24,524 nt of DNA from a virus. The notes beneath the pieces were generated by a model, which had not been told where the DNA came from, did not search any database, and saw only the letters and a program-made list of their open reading frames with translations. Position 1 is the first letter of the stretch. Every line of letters begins with the position of its first letter. The position numbers and the translations under genes are program-made. Location: IMG/VR virus record IMGVR_UViG_3300031208_000196, positions 1 to 24,524 of that record; one strand, written 5' to 3'. This document shows, piece by piece, positions 1-7,339 of the stretch.

Positions 1-52
1 AATTCTTTCGCCTGCATAGCGAAACACCCCAAATAAAAGTGGAAAGAAAAGT

Positions 53-2077
53 TTAAAGTGCAATCCTCCTGACGGCACGCACCCGGCCGCTGAACGTCTT
101 GCTGTTCCGGTACTGGCCGCCATAGCTGAAGTACTGGCCCCAGGCGAAGCTCGCATCGTTCTCCGTCGATGACCAGTAGAAGCTGGGCTCGAAAGCGTCG
201 GCGGACGCGCCTTTGAAGCTTTCACGGTCGGTTTGCGCTGGGTCTCCTGCGGTGTAGCCAGTTTGAGTGGGCCGCGAATTTGCGTTAGTACCGAAAGTGG
301 CGCCATCACCGCCGAAACCCGTAGTTTGGCGAGCGGAGGTGTTGTTTGCCGTGGTGTCGGGCTTGAAGTTTCGATAGAGGATTTCAAGCTCGTCGCGGCT
401 TGGCAGGTACCAGTCGGTGTGGCCATTCAGACCCTGGGCCGCGTTGCAGTTGTCTTCAATCCACTTAAAAGCCGGAAACTCAGACAAGCTATTCAGCGCA
501 AGAATGGCGTTGTGATTTGTGCGGCCGTCGGCCAGGGTCATCGGCGGCACGCCTGCAGTGCCGGTCACAGCCGTGTTAGCGGTGCGCCAGCTCATTGTTC
601 CGTCGCCCATCTTAACGCTGTCGCCACCGCCGTCCGACACAACAAGGCCGTACGTCTGACCGTCGTAATCTGAGACAATTTTGCCCGCGACATAACCGCC
701 GCCGTAGGGTGCGCCGATCTCGGTATCAAAATCAGGCACAAACGATGCAGACGTTGTGATGCTGCTGCCGGCGCCGCGGGCGGAATCGCCATAGACCGCG
801 CCGTGGTACTGCGGCTCAATAGTGTAAGTCTGGCCTGGCTGCAGGATATCTGCGGGCACCGTGACGCTGGTGAGCTGCGTTTCAGAGCGGATCACGTCGT
901 AAACAATGCCGCCGGTGCTGTCGCGAATACGCAGTGACGTGGCCACGTGCTCGTCTGTGCCGCTGATTACGTTAAATGCGGACAGCTCGATAACCGGCTG
1001 CTCAGGTATGTCGGTTGCGCCAGCTGCCGGGCTTGTAACGCTCGGCGTGTCGATGTAGGTGTCAGCGGTACCGAAACGGGTGCGGGGTGAGCGCTGCGCC
1101 CACTCGCCTTCCACGTTTTCGTCCTGGTACTGCCATTCGTGATCTGAGCCCACGTCTATTGGCGATGCAACCGTGTGAGCTTCGATCGGATTTTCGTCAA
1201 GCGGCGTCTCGTCGGCTTCGTAGACTGGCACGTCTTCGTTCAGTCTGAAGATGTAAAACCGGCGGAGATTTTGCGGCACGCCGTACAGGGGGTAATAAGG
1301 CGAACCGACCAACTCTGGCGTTGCTGTTACACCGGTGGCGGCGGCGGCCGGTGAGATGTTTTCGGGGCGGCGGGTGACGCCGATCGGCAAGGCTGTGATG
1401 ATCGCGACGCGGGAAATAACGCCCATCACGCGCAAGCGCGTGACGTTGCTGGGGATGTGCCAGCTGCCGTCTGCCCGTGCTGTCAGGTTCTGCCACGCAC
1501 TGCCGGTCCAATACCGTGCTGCCAGGTTTGAGCCCTGCACGTGCAAATAAGCGCCGCGCTCCATGTCTGTCAGCTCTGGCGTTGCGTACTCTGCCGGAGC
1601 AAGGCGGCCAAGGGTTGAGCCCACAGCGACGGTGCTGGTGAGCGAGCCGTACAGCGTGATGCGCTTATCCGAGAGCACTTGACGAACCCGAACGCTTTGG
1701 GTGTTTCCAGAGTCAACAATGAAATAGTGCTGGCCAGGCTGAATGCCGGCAGTGCTTACCAGGTCGATGCTGTCATCGCCGCCCACAGCGGATTCGATCA
1801 CAAACTCAGGCACTTGTTCTGCACGCTCAACAAAAACGCGTTGCGCGCCGTATTGAACCAGGGCGTCAAGCCGATCTGACAGGTTGACAGGGTCACTGCC
1901 CAGAATGTCTTCCACCTGGTTCTGGGTTTGCAGGATCAGGGTGCGCAGCCAGTGGTCATTGGCCAGCAGATCGGTGAACTGCGGGTTCCAGGTGTCCGGA
2001 TGTGCCGGGTCGGTGGTCTGAATGGCGCGCAGCTCTTCGCTGAACTGCGGGTCGGTAATGGTAATTTGCTGTGTCAT
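53..2077 (-). CDS. H: Large tail fibre / receptor-binding protein with DUF1566-like C-terminal domain, probable DGR target
   Basis: This 674-aa protein is the last late gene in view and sits where P2 has its tail fibre gene H, although most of it does not look like P2 gpH. Residues 1-80 resemble a phage particle-attachment region. Two Ig-like stretches begin near residues 240 and 345, each opening with an SPAA motif. Residues about 455-674 form a DUF1566/Lcl-type C-type-lectin-like domain with WYLPSRDEL (556-564) and YWSSTE (634-639), ending in RVRAVRR. Residues 641-664 are dominated by small and aromatic residues encoded by NNC codons (AGC, TTC, GGC, TAC), the pattern expected of a DGR variable region derived from AAC codons. 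The ATG has a GAGGA Shine-Dalgarno 7 nt upstream. It should bind the host surface at the baseplate. Fibre role is strongly supported; DGR targeting is an inference. Confidence 0.85.
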   Translation of the reverse strand: MTQQITITDPQFSEELRAIQTTDPAHPDTWNPQFTDLLANDHWLRTLILQTQNQVEDILGSDPVNLSDRLDALVQYGAQRVFVERAEQVPEFVIESAVGGDDSIDLVSTAGIQPGQHYFIVDSGNTQSVRVRQVLSDKRITLYGSLTSTVAVGSTLGRLAPAEYATPELTDMERGAYLHVQGSNLAARYWTGSAWQNLTARADGSWHIPSNVTRLRVMGVISRVAIITALPIGVTRRPENISPAAAATGVTATPELVGSPYYPLYGVPQNLRRFYIFRLNEDVPVYEADETPLDENPIEAHTVASPIDVGSDHEWQYQDENVEGEWAQRSPRTRFGTADTYIDTPSVTSPAAGATDIPEQPVIELSAFNVISGTDEHVATSLRIRDSTGGIVYDVIRSETQLTSVTVPADILQPGQTYTIEPQYHGAVYGDSARGAGSSITTSASFVPDFDTEIGAPYGGGYVAGKIVSDYDGQTYGLVVSDGGGDSVKMGDGTMSWRTANTAVTGTAGVPPMTLADGRTNHNAILALNSLSEFPAFKWIEDNCNAAQGLNGHTDWYLPSRDELEILYRNFKPDTTANNTSARQTTGFGGDGATFGTNANSRPTQTGYTAGDPAQTDRESFKGASADAFEPSFYWSSTENDASFAWGQYFSYGGQYRNSKTFSGRVRAVRRIAL

Positions 2078-2094
2078 GGTTGGTCCTCGTCTGA

Positions 2095-2454
2095 TCAGAA
2101 CTGTAGGTCTAGTGTCGCGACAATGCTGGTGCCGGAATCCAGCTCCAGCGGGCTGTGAACTCTTCGTGCGGCCAGGTCACCCTCGGAATCGAACAGGCCG
2201 ATTTCCCGAATGGACCGCCCCAGCACGCTGTCGCCTTCCAGCGTTGCGCCGATTTTCAGGGTGACGCCATCGGCCACGGCGGAATCCACCGCCTGCCGGT
2301 GGTCCTCGCTGGCCAGGGCCTGATCGTCTGGGTTTGTTGGCGCGCTCCCGGTGCCCCAGGCCACAGCGGTTATGGCTGGCACAGCGGTGCCGGCAGCCGC
2401 TGCGGCCGCCACCTTCGCCCGGTATATTTCAGTTGCGGGTATCACGGTTGTCAC
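2095..2454 (-). CDS. Small tail fibre N-terminal-like (adaptor) protein
   Basis: The 119-aa product resembles the N-terminal segment of P2-type tail fibre proteins (DUF3751 style). It opens with an alanine-rich helix after IYRAKVAAAAAA, has a VAWGTGSAP turn, and carries REIGLFDSEGDL near residues 83-94, the motif that in P2 gpH reads REIGLFDADGDL. In P2 this module is fused to the fibre; here it is a separate gene ahead of the large fibre, so a baseplate-to-fibre adaptor role is likely. The start codon is GTG, chosen because AAGGAG lies 8 nt upstream; it overlaps the TGA of gene I by four bases (GTGA), implying translational coupling. Family call is fairly firm; the adaptor role is inferred from position. 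Confidence 0.72.
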   Translation of the reverse strand: MTTVIPATEIYRAKVAAAAAAGTAVPAITAVAWGTGSAPTNPDDQALASEDHRQAVDSAVADGVTLKIGATLEGDSVLGRSIREIGLFDSEGDLAARRVHSPLELDSGTSIVATLDLQF

Positions 2455-3548
2455 AATCGAATCTCCTTGCGCTGTCTGCGGTCCCGTAGCACGGCATGGG
2501 CGTCTGTCCCGATGGAATTAATGGTTGTCTTTTCTCCCAGCAGCCGAATGCCGTCCAGTGGTGTTTTTCGGACCTGGTATAGCTGGGAAAGAGCGAGCCC
2601 CCAGGTGCCGTCAATGGAGCGGTGGCCGTCGATGATCTCGTTCAGGCCCCAGCTGGCATCCAGCGTGTCGGTTTCGGTTTCGCCCAGAGTCCAGTGGTTC
2701 CGGCTTGAGGCTTGCGCGGCGGCGGTGGTGCGCTGCTTAATCTGTATGTCGATGGTGCCCCAGCCCTGGTCCAGCGGTTCGCCGGTCGGTTGCTGGCCGG
2801 TGAGCTGGTAGTCCCCGCGCAAAGAATTGAAGCCGTCAAGGACTCGAGGGAGGTAGTCGCCGGAAAGGGACTGGCACCCCATGAGCTGGCGCGCCCGGTG
2901 AACAGGTGCGCCCTCGCAGCCCTGCCAGGACTGCTGCACTGTCTGGGTTAGCGGTGAGACGGTAATTTCTGCAGACCAGGTGGCGGCATACTGATACAGC
3001 AGCGCCACAAGCTCGGACCTGAGCGGGGCTGCGCTCTCGACGCGGTCCCGGACACGGCGCTGGTCTGCGGCTGTGAACGGAGCGTCTGCAATGTTGAAAG
3101 CCAGGGCGTACTGAGCCCAGTTGGTGGTGACGACTTTGGGCGGGTTAACCAGGTGTCCGCCGAGAACAGCGGTGCCATCGACCGTAAAGCTGCCATCGAC
3201 ATACAGGCCGCCGGCTTCGCGCCAGGCTGAATCCTGCCTAGTGTGCTCCAGGATCTCGACATCACTAAAGCCCAAAACCTCCAGGGCTCGGCGGACAGCC
3301 CACACGGTTCCGCGTCGGCGGCGAATAGGAATAGCTTCGCTTATGGCGTCGCGCTTAACCTGTTCTGGCCAGTCAGTGCTCCAGTGGTCGACGCCGGTCG
3401 CCCAGCCCAGCCAGGGCAGCATGTGCACGGGCATGCGCTGGGCATCCCAAAGGGCGTCAAACGGGGCGATGGCCGCTACCAGATCGGCAGAGACTTGCTC
3501 TATTCGCCGTTCAAGCGCGGTGGTGTTTGGCGGCAGCAAGCTAGCCAT
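2451..3548 (-). CDS. I: Baseplate/tail protein I with long C-terminal extension
   Basis: The first about 170 residues match the P2 tail protein I family: a helical N-terminus (ALERRIEQVS), PWLGWATGVDHW, RRRRGTVWAVRRALEVLGF and an EAGGLYVDG segment. P2 gpI is about 176 aa, whereas this protein is 365 aa. The extra roughly 190 residues contain degenerate repeats built on D/LDG..S..G.Y/W (SLSGDY, SLRGDY, SIDGTWGL) and are rich in Trp and Gly, suggesting a beta-rich appendage added to the baseplate protein. The ATG overlaps the end of gene J by 8 bp. The family member forms part of the baseplate where fibres attach; the function of the extension is unknown. Confidence 0.87.
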   Translation of the reverse strand: MASLLPPNTTALERRIEQVSADLVAAIAPFDALWDAQRMPVHMLPWLGWATGVDHWSTDWPEQVKRDAISEAIPIRRRRGTVWAVRRALEVLGFSDVEILEHTRQDSAWREAGGLYVDGSFTVDGTAVLGGHLVNPPKVVTTNWAQYALAFNIADAPFTAADQRRVRDRVESAAPLRSELVALLYQYAATWSAEITVSPLTQTVQQSWQGCEGAPVHRARQLMGCQSLSGDYLPRVLDGFNSLRGDYQLTGQQPTGEPLDQGWGTIDIQIKQRTTAAAQASSRNHWTLGETETDTLDASWGLNEIIDGHRSIDGTWGLALSQLYQVRKTPLDGIRLLGEKTTINSIGTDAHAVLRDRRQRKEIRL

Positions 3549-4446
3549 TCGCCGTCACCTCAATGCTGGAGCAATAGGGCGCTTCGCTCCGGTCGCCACC
3601 TATGTCTGCGGTTGGGCTTAGCAGGGTGGCCCGCTCAACGCCGGGCGCATAAAGCCGGGCCTCCAGTGCGCCCAGAACGATTTTTGCACCCAGGGCGTGG
3701 CGCTCTTCCACGTATTGCTTGGCGCGGCGTTCGGCCTCAGAAATGACAACGGTGGTATCTGGCCCATCCTGTATTTCAAGCTCGGCAATCACCTGGAACT
3801 CCAGAACCGTGGCGCTGCCCGCCCGAACTGTATCTGTGAGCGGGCGCACGGTGTCTTCATTCAGCGCCAGCTCGACGGTAGTTATCAGCTCAGGGCTGGC
3901 CTCGCCATCACCTTCACGGGACAAGACATAAACCTGCACAACGCCCGCAATCGGCCGGACGGCTTCGGCATCTTTTACGGCCGGGGCGGCGCTCAGTGAG
4001 AAGTACCGGTAAGCCTCGCGGCTGCCGGCGGTGCTGAAGGCGTCATGAGCCAGCAGGATACGGCGCAGGTAGTCGGGGTCGCTTTCCATGGTTGGTGGCG
4101 TGGGCGGGTTAGCGTCAGGCTCTCCGGGGTCCAGCGTCAGGCGCTCAGTCAGGTAATAGGTGACGCCGATATGGTCCAGCTCCGGGCCGGTGGCATAGGC
4201 CAGAAGTAGCGACTTCGCGCGCTCATTGTGCTGCTGGCGTAGATTGAGCTCTCGATATGCCGACTCCTCGAGGAACTTTGTCAGCGGCTCGCTTTCCAGC
4301 GCCAGGGTTTCGGCCAGCTCTTGGCGCTCTGATTCGGGGGTGAGCTCCAAAAGCCTGCTTTTCCTAGATTCCAGAATGGTCTCGAAATCCAGCGGGTCGA
4401 TGATGGTCGGGGCCGGCAGCAGAGAAAGATCTATATGGCTTGGCAC
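3541..4446 (-). CDS. J: Baseplate assembly protein J
   Basis: The 301-aa product has the length of P2 gpJ (about 302 aa) and its typical features: an N-terminal PTIIDPLDFETILESRK segment, a LAYATGPELDHIG motif near residues 83-95 and a YLRRILLAHDAFSTAGSREAYRYFSLSA stretch around the middle. gpJ forms the wedge portion of the contractile-tail baseplate with gpW and gpI. The start is GTG rather than ATG: GGGAGG lies 6-7 nt upstream, and the G of the GTG is shared with the TAG stop of gene W. Order V-W-J-I is as in P2. Confident family call. Confidence 0.93.
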   Translation of the reverse strand: MPSHIDLSLLPAPTIIDPLDFETILESRKSRLLELTPESERQELAETLALESEPLTKFLEESAYRELNLRQQHNERAKSLLLAYATGPELDHIGVTYYLTERLTLDPGEPDANPPTPPTMESDPDYLRRILLAHDAFSTAGSREAYRYFSLSAAPAVKDAEAVRPIAGVVQVYVLSREGDGEASPELITTVELALNEDTVRPLTDTVRAGSATVLEFQVIAELEIQDGPDTTVVISEAERRAKQYVEERHALGAKIVLGALEARLYAPGVERATLLSPTADIGGDRSEAPYCSSIEVTANG

Positions 4447-4784
4447 TACACACCTCCCACGGGAACACCGAATGTCTGCTGTTCGCCAGAGTCTTTGATG
4501 GTGGCCCCGATCTCAATGACCGCCCTCCCGCTGGCGTCTACGGTACGATTTACCCGGCTGATCCTTACTCGGGACTCCCAGAGCGACACAGCGGTCACCG
4601 TTGCGCTATAAAGCCGCAGCAGGTTGGCATTATTCAGCGGCTGGTCGATCAGCGCCGGGATGAGCGATCCGTAGTCACGGCGCATGACTCTGGATCCCAG
4701 CGGTGTGGCCAGAATGTCGGTGATGCTTTGCCGGATGTGGTCGTTACCGGTCAGTGATCGGCCATCGCCTGAGTTCATTCCCAT
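4446..4784 (-). CDS. W: Baseplate wedge protein W (GPW/gp25 family)
   Basis: The 112-aa product matches P2 gpW in length (about 115 aa) and in the conserved GPW/gp25 core, with IRQSITDILATPLGSRVMRR followed by DYGSLIPALIDQP. gp25-like proteins are baseplate wedge components related to type VI secretion TssE and help nucleate sheath assembly. The ATG overlaps the TGA of the preceding 65-aa gene (TGATG); a second ATG two codons later is an alternative start. Its neighbours V and J support the identification. Confidence 0.93.
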   Translation of the reverse strand: MGMNSGDGRSLTGNDHIRQSITDILATPLGSRVMRRDYGSLIPALIDQPLNNANLLRLYSATVTAVSLWESRVRISRVNRTVDASGRAVIEIGATIKDSGEQQTFGVPVGGV

Positions 4785-4981
4785 CAGGTCACCTTGTAGC
4801 TGCCGGCGGACGATCCGCCCGGTACCGGCACTTGTGCGTTCTGCTGAATCTCATCGACCACCGCAGAGGCGATCGCTTCGGCCAGGCGCTCCACCCAGCT
4901 GTGTGGGCCGGCGGCTGTGGCGCCGGCGGCTTCCATTTCGCTGACAATCCGGCCTTTAAGTGCGCTTTTGCTCATAGCCAT
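4784..4981 (-). CDS. Small conserved-looking phage protein between V and W
   Basis: This 65-aa protein is mostly helical, with an amphipathic N-terminal half (KSALKGRIVSEMEAAG) and a second helix (WVERLAEAIASAVVDEIQQ), followed by a short glycine/serine/proline-rich tail. It has a good Shine-Dalgarno (AGGAAAG, 6-7 nt upstream) that overlaps the stop of V, and its TGA overlaps the ATG of W. These couplings make it a real gene. P2 itself has no gene here; I recall similar small open frames in other P2-like phages, but I cannot name a function. A tail or baseplate accessory role is a guess from position only. Confidence 0.7.
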   Translation of the reverse strand: MAMSKSALKGRIVSEMEAAGATAAGPHSWVERLAEAIASAVVDEIQQNAQVPVPGGSSAGSYKVT

Positions 4982-4983
4982 GA

Positions 4984-5568
4984 TTACTTTCCTGCCGTCA
5001 CGGTGCTGGAGCCGTCGCCGTGGGGGTTGCCGGTGAAGTGGCAGATGTGCCCCTGGGTAACGACACCTTTACCGCTGTTGTGGTGGATCTTCTGGGCGTT
5101 AACCTTGCAGACCTTGGCCACGTCCAGGTCGCAGTTGCCGCCCACGGCGGTTTTGGCATCTCCGCCGATGTTGATGGTGGCATCGCCGGTCACGTTGATG
5201 GTGGTGTCTCCGGCCAGGTGCACATCCAAAAGCTTTTTCTGGTGGTCGTAGGTGATGCGCGATCCGTCCGGAAACTCCCGGTGGCAAAGGTCGGCACTGT
5301 CCTTCGGGGCGTTGCCCGCGTATATGCCGGTAAAAATGATGGCCTGGGCCAGATCGCCCGCCGGCGAGAACAGCACAACCTGCTCGCCAACGGTGGGGGG
5401 ATCCCAGTCTATGGTCGTGCCCGTTCTGGCTGAGGCCCACGGCCGCCACCCGGTCAGGTTATCCCCGGCTTTGACTCGCGCGCGGGCGCCGGTTACGTCC
5501 ACCTCGGCAATGGTGCCGATGCGAACGATGTTGTTAATAAGCCGGAATGCTTCAGTGATCCTGTCCAT
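4984..5568 (-). CDS. V: Baseplate spike protein V
   Basis: The product is a 194-aa gpV-family spike (P2 gpV about 211 aa). Residues near 10-80 form the OB-fold-like domain (IVRIGTIAEVDVTGARARVKAG, then WRPWASARTGTTIDWDPPTVGEQVVL). The C-terminal half is a repetitive beta-helix (DTTINVTGDATINIGGDAKTAVGG) that ends near HHNSGKGVVTQGHICH, consistent with a metal-bound tip that pierces the outer membrane. The open frame extends upstream to a TTG at 5598, but family alignment favours the ATG at 5568 (MDRITEAFRLINN). That ATG has only a weak Shine-Dalgarno (TGGGG), unlike its neighbours. Two candidate activator sites lie directly upstream, matching the P2 V late promoter. Confidence 0.92.
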   Translation of the reverse strand: MDRITEAFRLINNIVRIGTIAEVDVTGARARVKAGDNLTGWRPWASARTGTTIDWDPPTVGEQVVLFSPAGDLAQAIIFTGIYAGNAPKDSADLCHREFPDGSRITYDHQKKLLDVHLAGDTTINVTGDATINIGGDAKTAVGGNCDLDVAKVCKVNAQKIHHNSGKGVVTQGHICHFTGNPHGDGSSTVTAGK

Positions 5569-5577
5569 AACCCCAGT

Positions 5578-5635
5578 TTGTCGCGTGGGCGATGACAACA
5601 GGAAGCGGGGGCGGTTGTCCGGGGCTTTCTGACAA
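5578..5635 (-). promoter_or_regulatory. Candidate late promoter region of V with two Ogr/Delta-type sites
   Basis: Two 21-bp imperfect dyads of the form TTGT-N13-ACAA lie between S and V, at 5615-5635 and 5578-5598. Read on the minus strand both begin TTGTCA and end GACAA. P2 late promoters carry, as I recall, a TGT-N12-ACA dyad centred near -55 that binds Ogr/Delta activators, and V is one of the P2 late transcription starts. The upstream site centre (5625) is 57 bp before the V start codon. No strong -10 box was recognised, as expected of activator-dependent promoters. Spacing here is 13 rather than 12. Confidence 0.6.
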
Positions 5636-5644
5636 AACGCGGGG

Positions 5645-6100
5645 CTACGGGGAGATGTGCTCCAGGATCTTTTCGGTGATCATTTCCAGGTCTTCCCGGG
5701 TGGTGCCGATCAGGGGCCGGGCCGGGTAGTCGTAAACCGGGCCATCCCGATCCACCTTTGCCCGCAAGCCGTAGTGGTGGGTACGGGCGATTCGACCGGC
5801 AATGCCGCCAAACGCCAGGCCGGCGCTGTTCGGGTCGGTCTGGATCTTCAGAAACTTGGCCGTTCGCAGTTTGGTGAACATGGCCTTCTTGCGGATGCCG
5901 CCGGATTTGCCTTTCAACTTCCGGGGTTTTCGGGGTTCCCACCGCTTACCGTCCGGGCCTTCCTGCTTCTTCATGCGCTCCTGGTTGGACTTCCGCAGAC
6001 CACGGGATATCGATTTCATCAGCTTGCGGCGTTCAGCGGGCTCCATCTTGCGAAGCAATGGCTCGGCCCACCCGGACAGCGCGTCAATATCGTCAGTCAT
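5645..6100 (-). CDS. S: Tail completion protein S (phage virion morphogenesis family)
   Basis: The 151-aa product (P2 gpS about 150 aa) shows the family pattern: an N-terminal helix ending in LLRKMEPAERRKLMKSISRGLRKSNQERM, a basic QEGPDGKRWEPRKP segment, and the C-terminal HHYGLRAKVDRDGPVYDYPARPLIG signature typical of Phage_tail_S / virion morphogenesis proteins. It acts in tail completion and head joining. The frame is open nine codons further upstream, but the ATG at 6100 has AGAGGA about 10 nt upstream and overlaps the end of R by 8 bp, so it is preferred. It is followed by the V promoter region. Confidence 0.9.
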   Translation of the reverse strand: MTDDIDALSGWAEPLLRKMEPAERRKLMKSISRGLRKSNQERMKKQEGPDGKRWEPRKPRKLKGKSGGIRKKAMFTKLRTAKFLKIQTDPNSAGLAFGGIAGRIARTHHYGLRAKVDRDGPVYDYPARPLIGTTREDLEMITEKILEHISP

Positions 6101-6554
6101 CGAACGGCACATCCTCTTCCAGGCCATGAAGGTCCATGATGATCTCCCATTCCGTGGCGTCCATTTCCATGGCTGGCTCTGGCAGGATGTGTTCCACGTC
6201 CAGGCCCGCTTCGGTGGCTTTCACGATGACCCGTTCGGTGACCTGGACGGTGATGGCGATGTCGTAGCTGTCGTTCTTCAGCAGCTCTGCCTCAAAGCTG
6301 AGGGTATTCTTCGGATCGTGCCCCGGCTCCCGGACTTTGAGCCAGGACAGTAACGGCAGGATGATGTTGTCCACGGATCCGGAATAGTCTGTGATGATCA
6401 GCTGGATCGGAAAAGAGTACATGTGGCTGAGGTTCGGGCCCTCCCAGAACTCGATGCTGCCATCTTCGATAAAGGTCAGCAGCTTTTCCGGGTTGCGCTT
6501 CAGGTTTGGCACGTTGGCCAGTATGTGCCCGCGTAGGTCTTCCAGTTTTTTCAT
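6093..6554 (-). CDS. R: Tail completion protein R
   Basis: The 153-aa product matches P2 gpR in length (about 155 aa) and in key segments: MKKLEDLRGHILANVP at the N-terminus, a FIEDGSIEFWEG segment, and MYSFPIQLIITDYSGSVDNIILPLLSWLKVREP. gpR is needed to complete tails in P2. Its ATG overlaps the TGA of Rz1 (ATGA), and a GGAG lies 5 nt upstream. Gene order lysis-R-S-V is the same as in P2. Confidence 0.92.
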   Translation of the reverse strand: MKKLEDLRGHILANVPNLKRNPEKLLTFIEDGSIEFWEGPNLSHMYSFPIQLIITDYSGSVDNIILPLLSWLKVREPGHDPKNTLSFEAELLKNDSYDIAITVQVTERVIVKATEAGLDVEHILPEPAMEMDATEWEIIMDLHGLEEDVPFDD

Positions 6555-6850
6555 TGCGGCTCCGGCGTGCTCAGGGTTCGGGCTTGGGTTTCGCAGTCAC
6601 CCACTTCATCGGCGATTTCTGCCATGCGTTCGTTTAGGGTGTTCAGCTTAACCGCGTACTGGTCAATCAGATCCAGCAGGCTGGCGTTCTTTTTCAGAGC
6701 TGCCCGGCTGGGGTGGCGTTCCGGCGTCGCCAGTGGCTTCACGTTGCCGCACACCAGGTAATCGGTGGTCTGTATATAGCGGACTTTCCCGGAGCAGCCG
6801 GCCAACAACACCAGGCAGGTCAGCGCCAGCCCAATTCCTATACGCTTCAT
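6551..6850 (-). CDS. Rz1: Rz1-like outer-membrane spanin lipoprotein
   Basis: The 99-aa product begins with a lipoprotein signal (MKRIGIGLALTCLVLLAGC), with the LAGC lipobox Cys at residue 19, followed by a periplasmic segment with NVKPLATPERHPSRAA and a helical C-terminal half. It is the outer-membrane subunit of the two-component spanin that fuses inner and outer membranes after endolysin action. The open frame extends far upstream inside Rz, but the ATG at 6850 carries a strong GGAGGAAGAG Shine-Dalgarno. Its first 188 bp lie inside Rz in a different frame, the usual overlapping Rz/Rz1 architecture, and it extends past the Rz stop. Confidence 0.88.
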   Translation of the reverse strand: MKRIGIGLALTCLVLLAGCSGKVRYIQTTDYLVCGNVKPLATPERHPSRAALKKNASLLDLIDQYAVKLNTLNERMAEIADEVGDCETQARTLSTPEPQ

Positions 6851-7133
6851 TCTCTTCCTCCAGGGCTGCCCGCTTCGCTTTCTCAGCGTCCAGCTGGGCT
6901 TCAAGGTTTGCTTCCACTGTTTCGATGCGCCGGATCCGGCCGGCCAGGCGGTCACGGGCAACAACCATTTCCGCAAGCCGGCCCTTCGTGTCCTTGTGCT
7001 CCTGCTCTTGCCGATCCAGAGCCCCGGACACAGAAGCCAGCTTGCCGCTTGTGGCCAGATTGCGCTCAATGCTGTACCAGAGGGCGCCGCACAGGGCAGC
7101 GACCACTAAACCGATTACCAGGTAAACCTTCAT
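6663..7133 (-). CDS. Rz: Rz-like inner-membrane spanin (LysB)
   Basis: The 156-aa product has an N-terminal membrane segment (residues 2-20, VYLVIGLVVAALCGALWYS) followed by a long charged coiled coil (about 30-110, SGALDRQEQEHKDTKGRLAEM onward) and a low-complexity polar tail. This is the i-spanin layout: type II membrane protein reaching through the periplasm to Rz1. The frame is open 38 codons upstream, but the ATG at 7133 precedes the membrane segment and overlaps the TGA of the 69-aa gene (ATGA). Rz1 is embedded in its 3' half. Confidence 0.87.
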   Translation of the reverse strand: MKVYLVIGLVVAALCGALWYSIERNLATSGKLASVSGALDRQEQEHKDTKGRLAEMVVARDRLAGRIRRIETVEANLEAQLDAEKAKRAALEEENEAYRNWAGADLPGVVGRLLRESPLYTDHRLPGVRQREATGDAGTPPQPGSSEKERQPAGSD

Positions 7134-7339
7134 TCCTGCTTTCGCCCGCTGTTGACGTAGAAACCAAACCAGGCGGCGGCACCGCCCCAGATCACGCTGG
7201 CGTAAAGCTGCTGAGGGGTGGCCGGATCGCCCAGGGCGGTGAACCACTGGTGAGTGTCAAAGCACAACCATCCGTAAAGGATGACCAACAGGCGAGGGAC
7301 AACGCGCCAGGCGTCCAGCTGCTCCGGAGTGAATTTCAC
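7130..7339 (-). CDS. Small two-helix membrane protein, candidate holin
   Basis: The 69-aa product has two probable membrane helices (about residues 13-33, VVPRLLVILYGWLCF, and 44-62, LYASVIWGGAAAWFGFYV) joined by a short polar loop, and a charged C-terminal end (SGRKQE). It lies between the endolysin and Rz with four-base ATGA overlaps on both sides. Size, topology and position fit a class II holin. A second membrane protein upstream of the endolysin competes for that role, so one could be the holin and the other an antiholin or accessory protein. Confidence 0.72.
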   Translation of the reverse strand: MKFTPEQLDAWRVVPRLLVILYGWLCFDTHQWFTALGDPATPQQLYASVIWGGAAAWFGFYVNSGRKQE

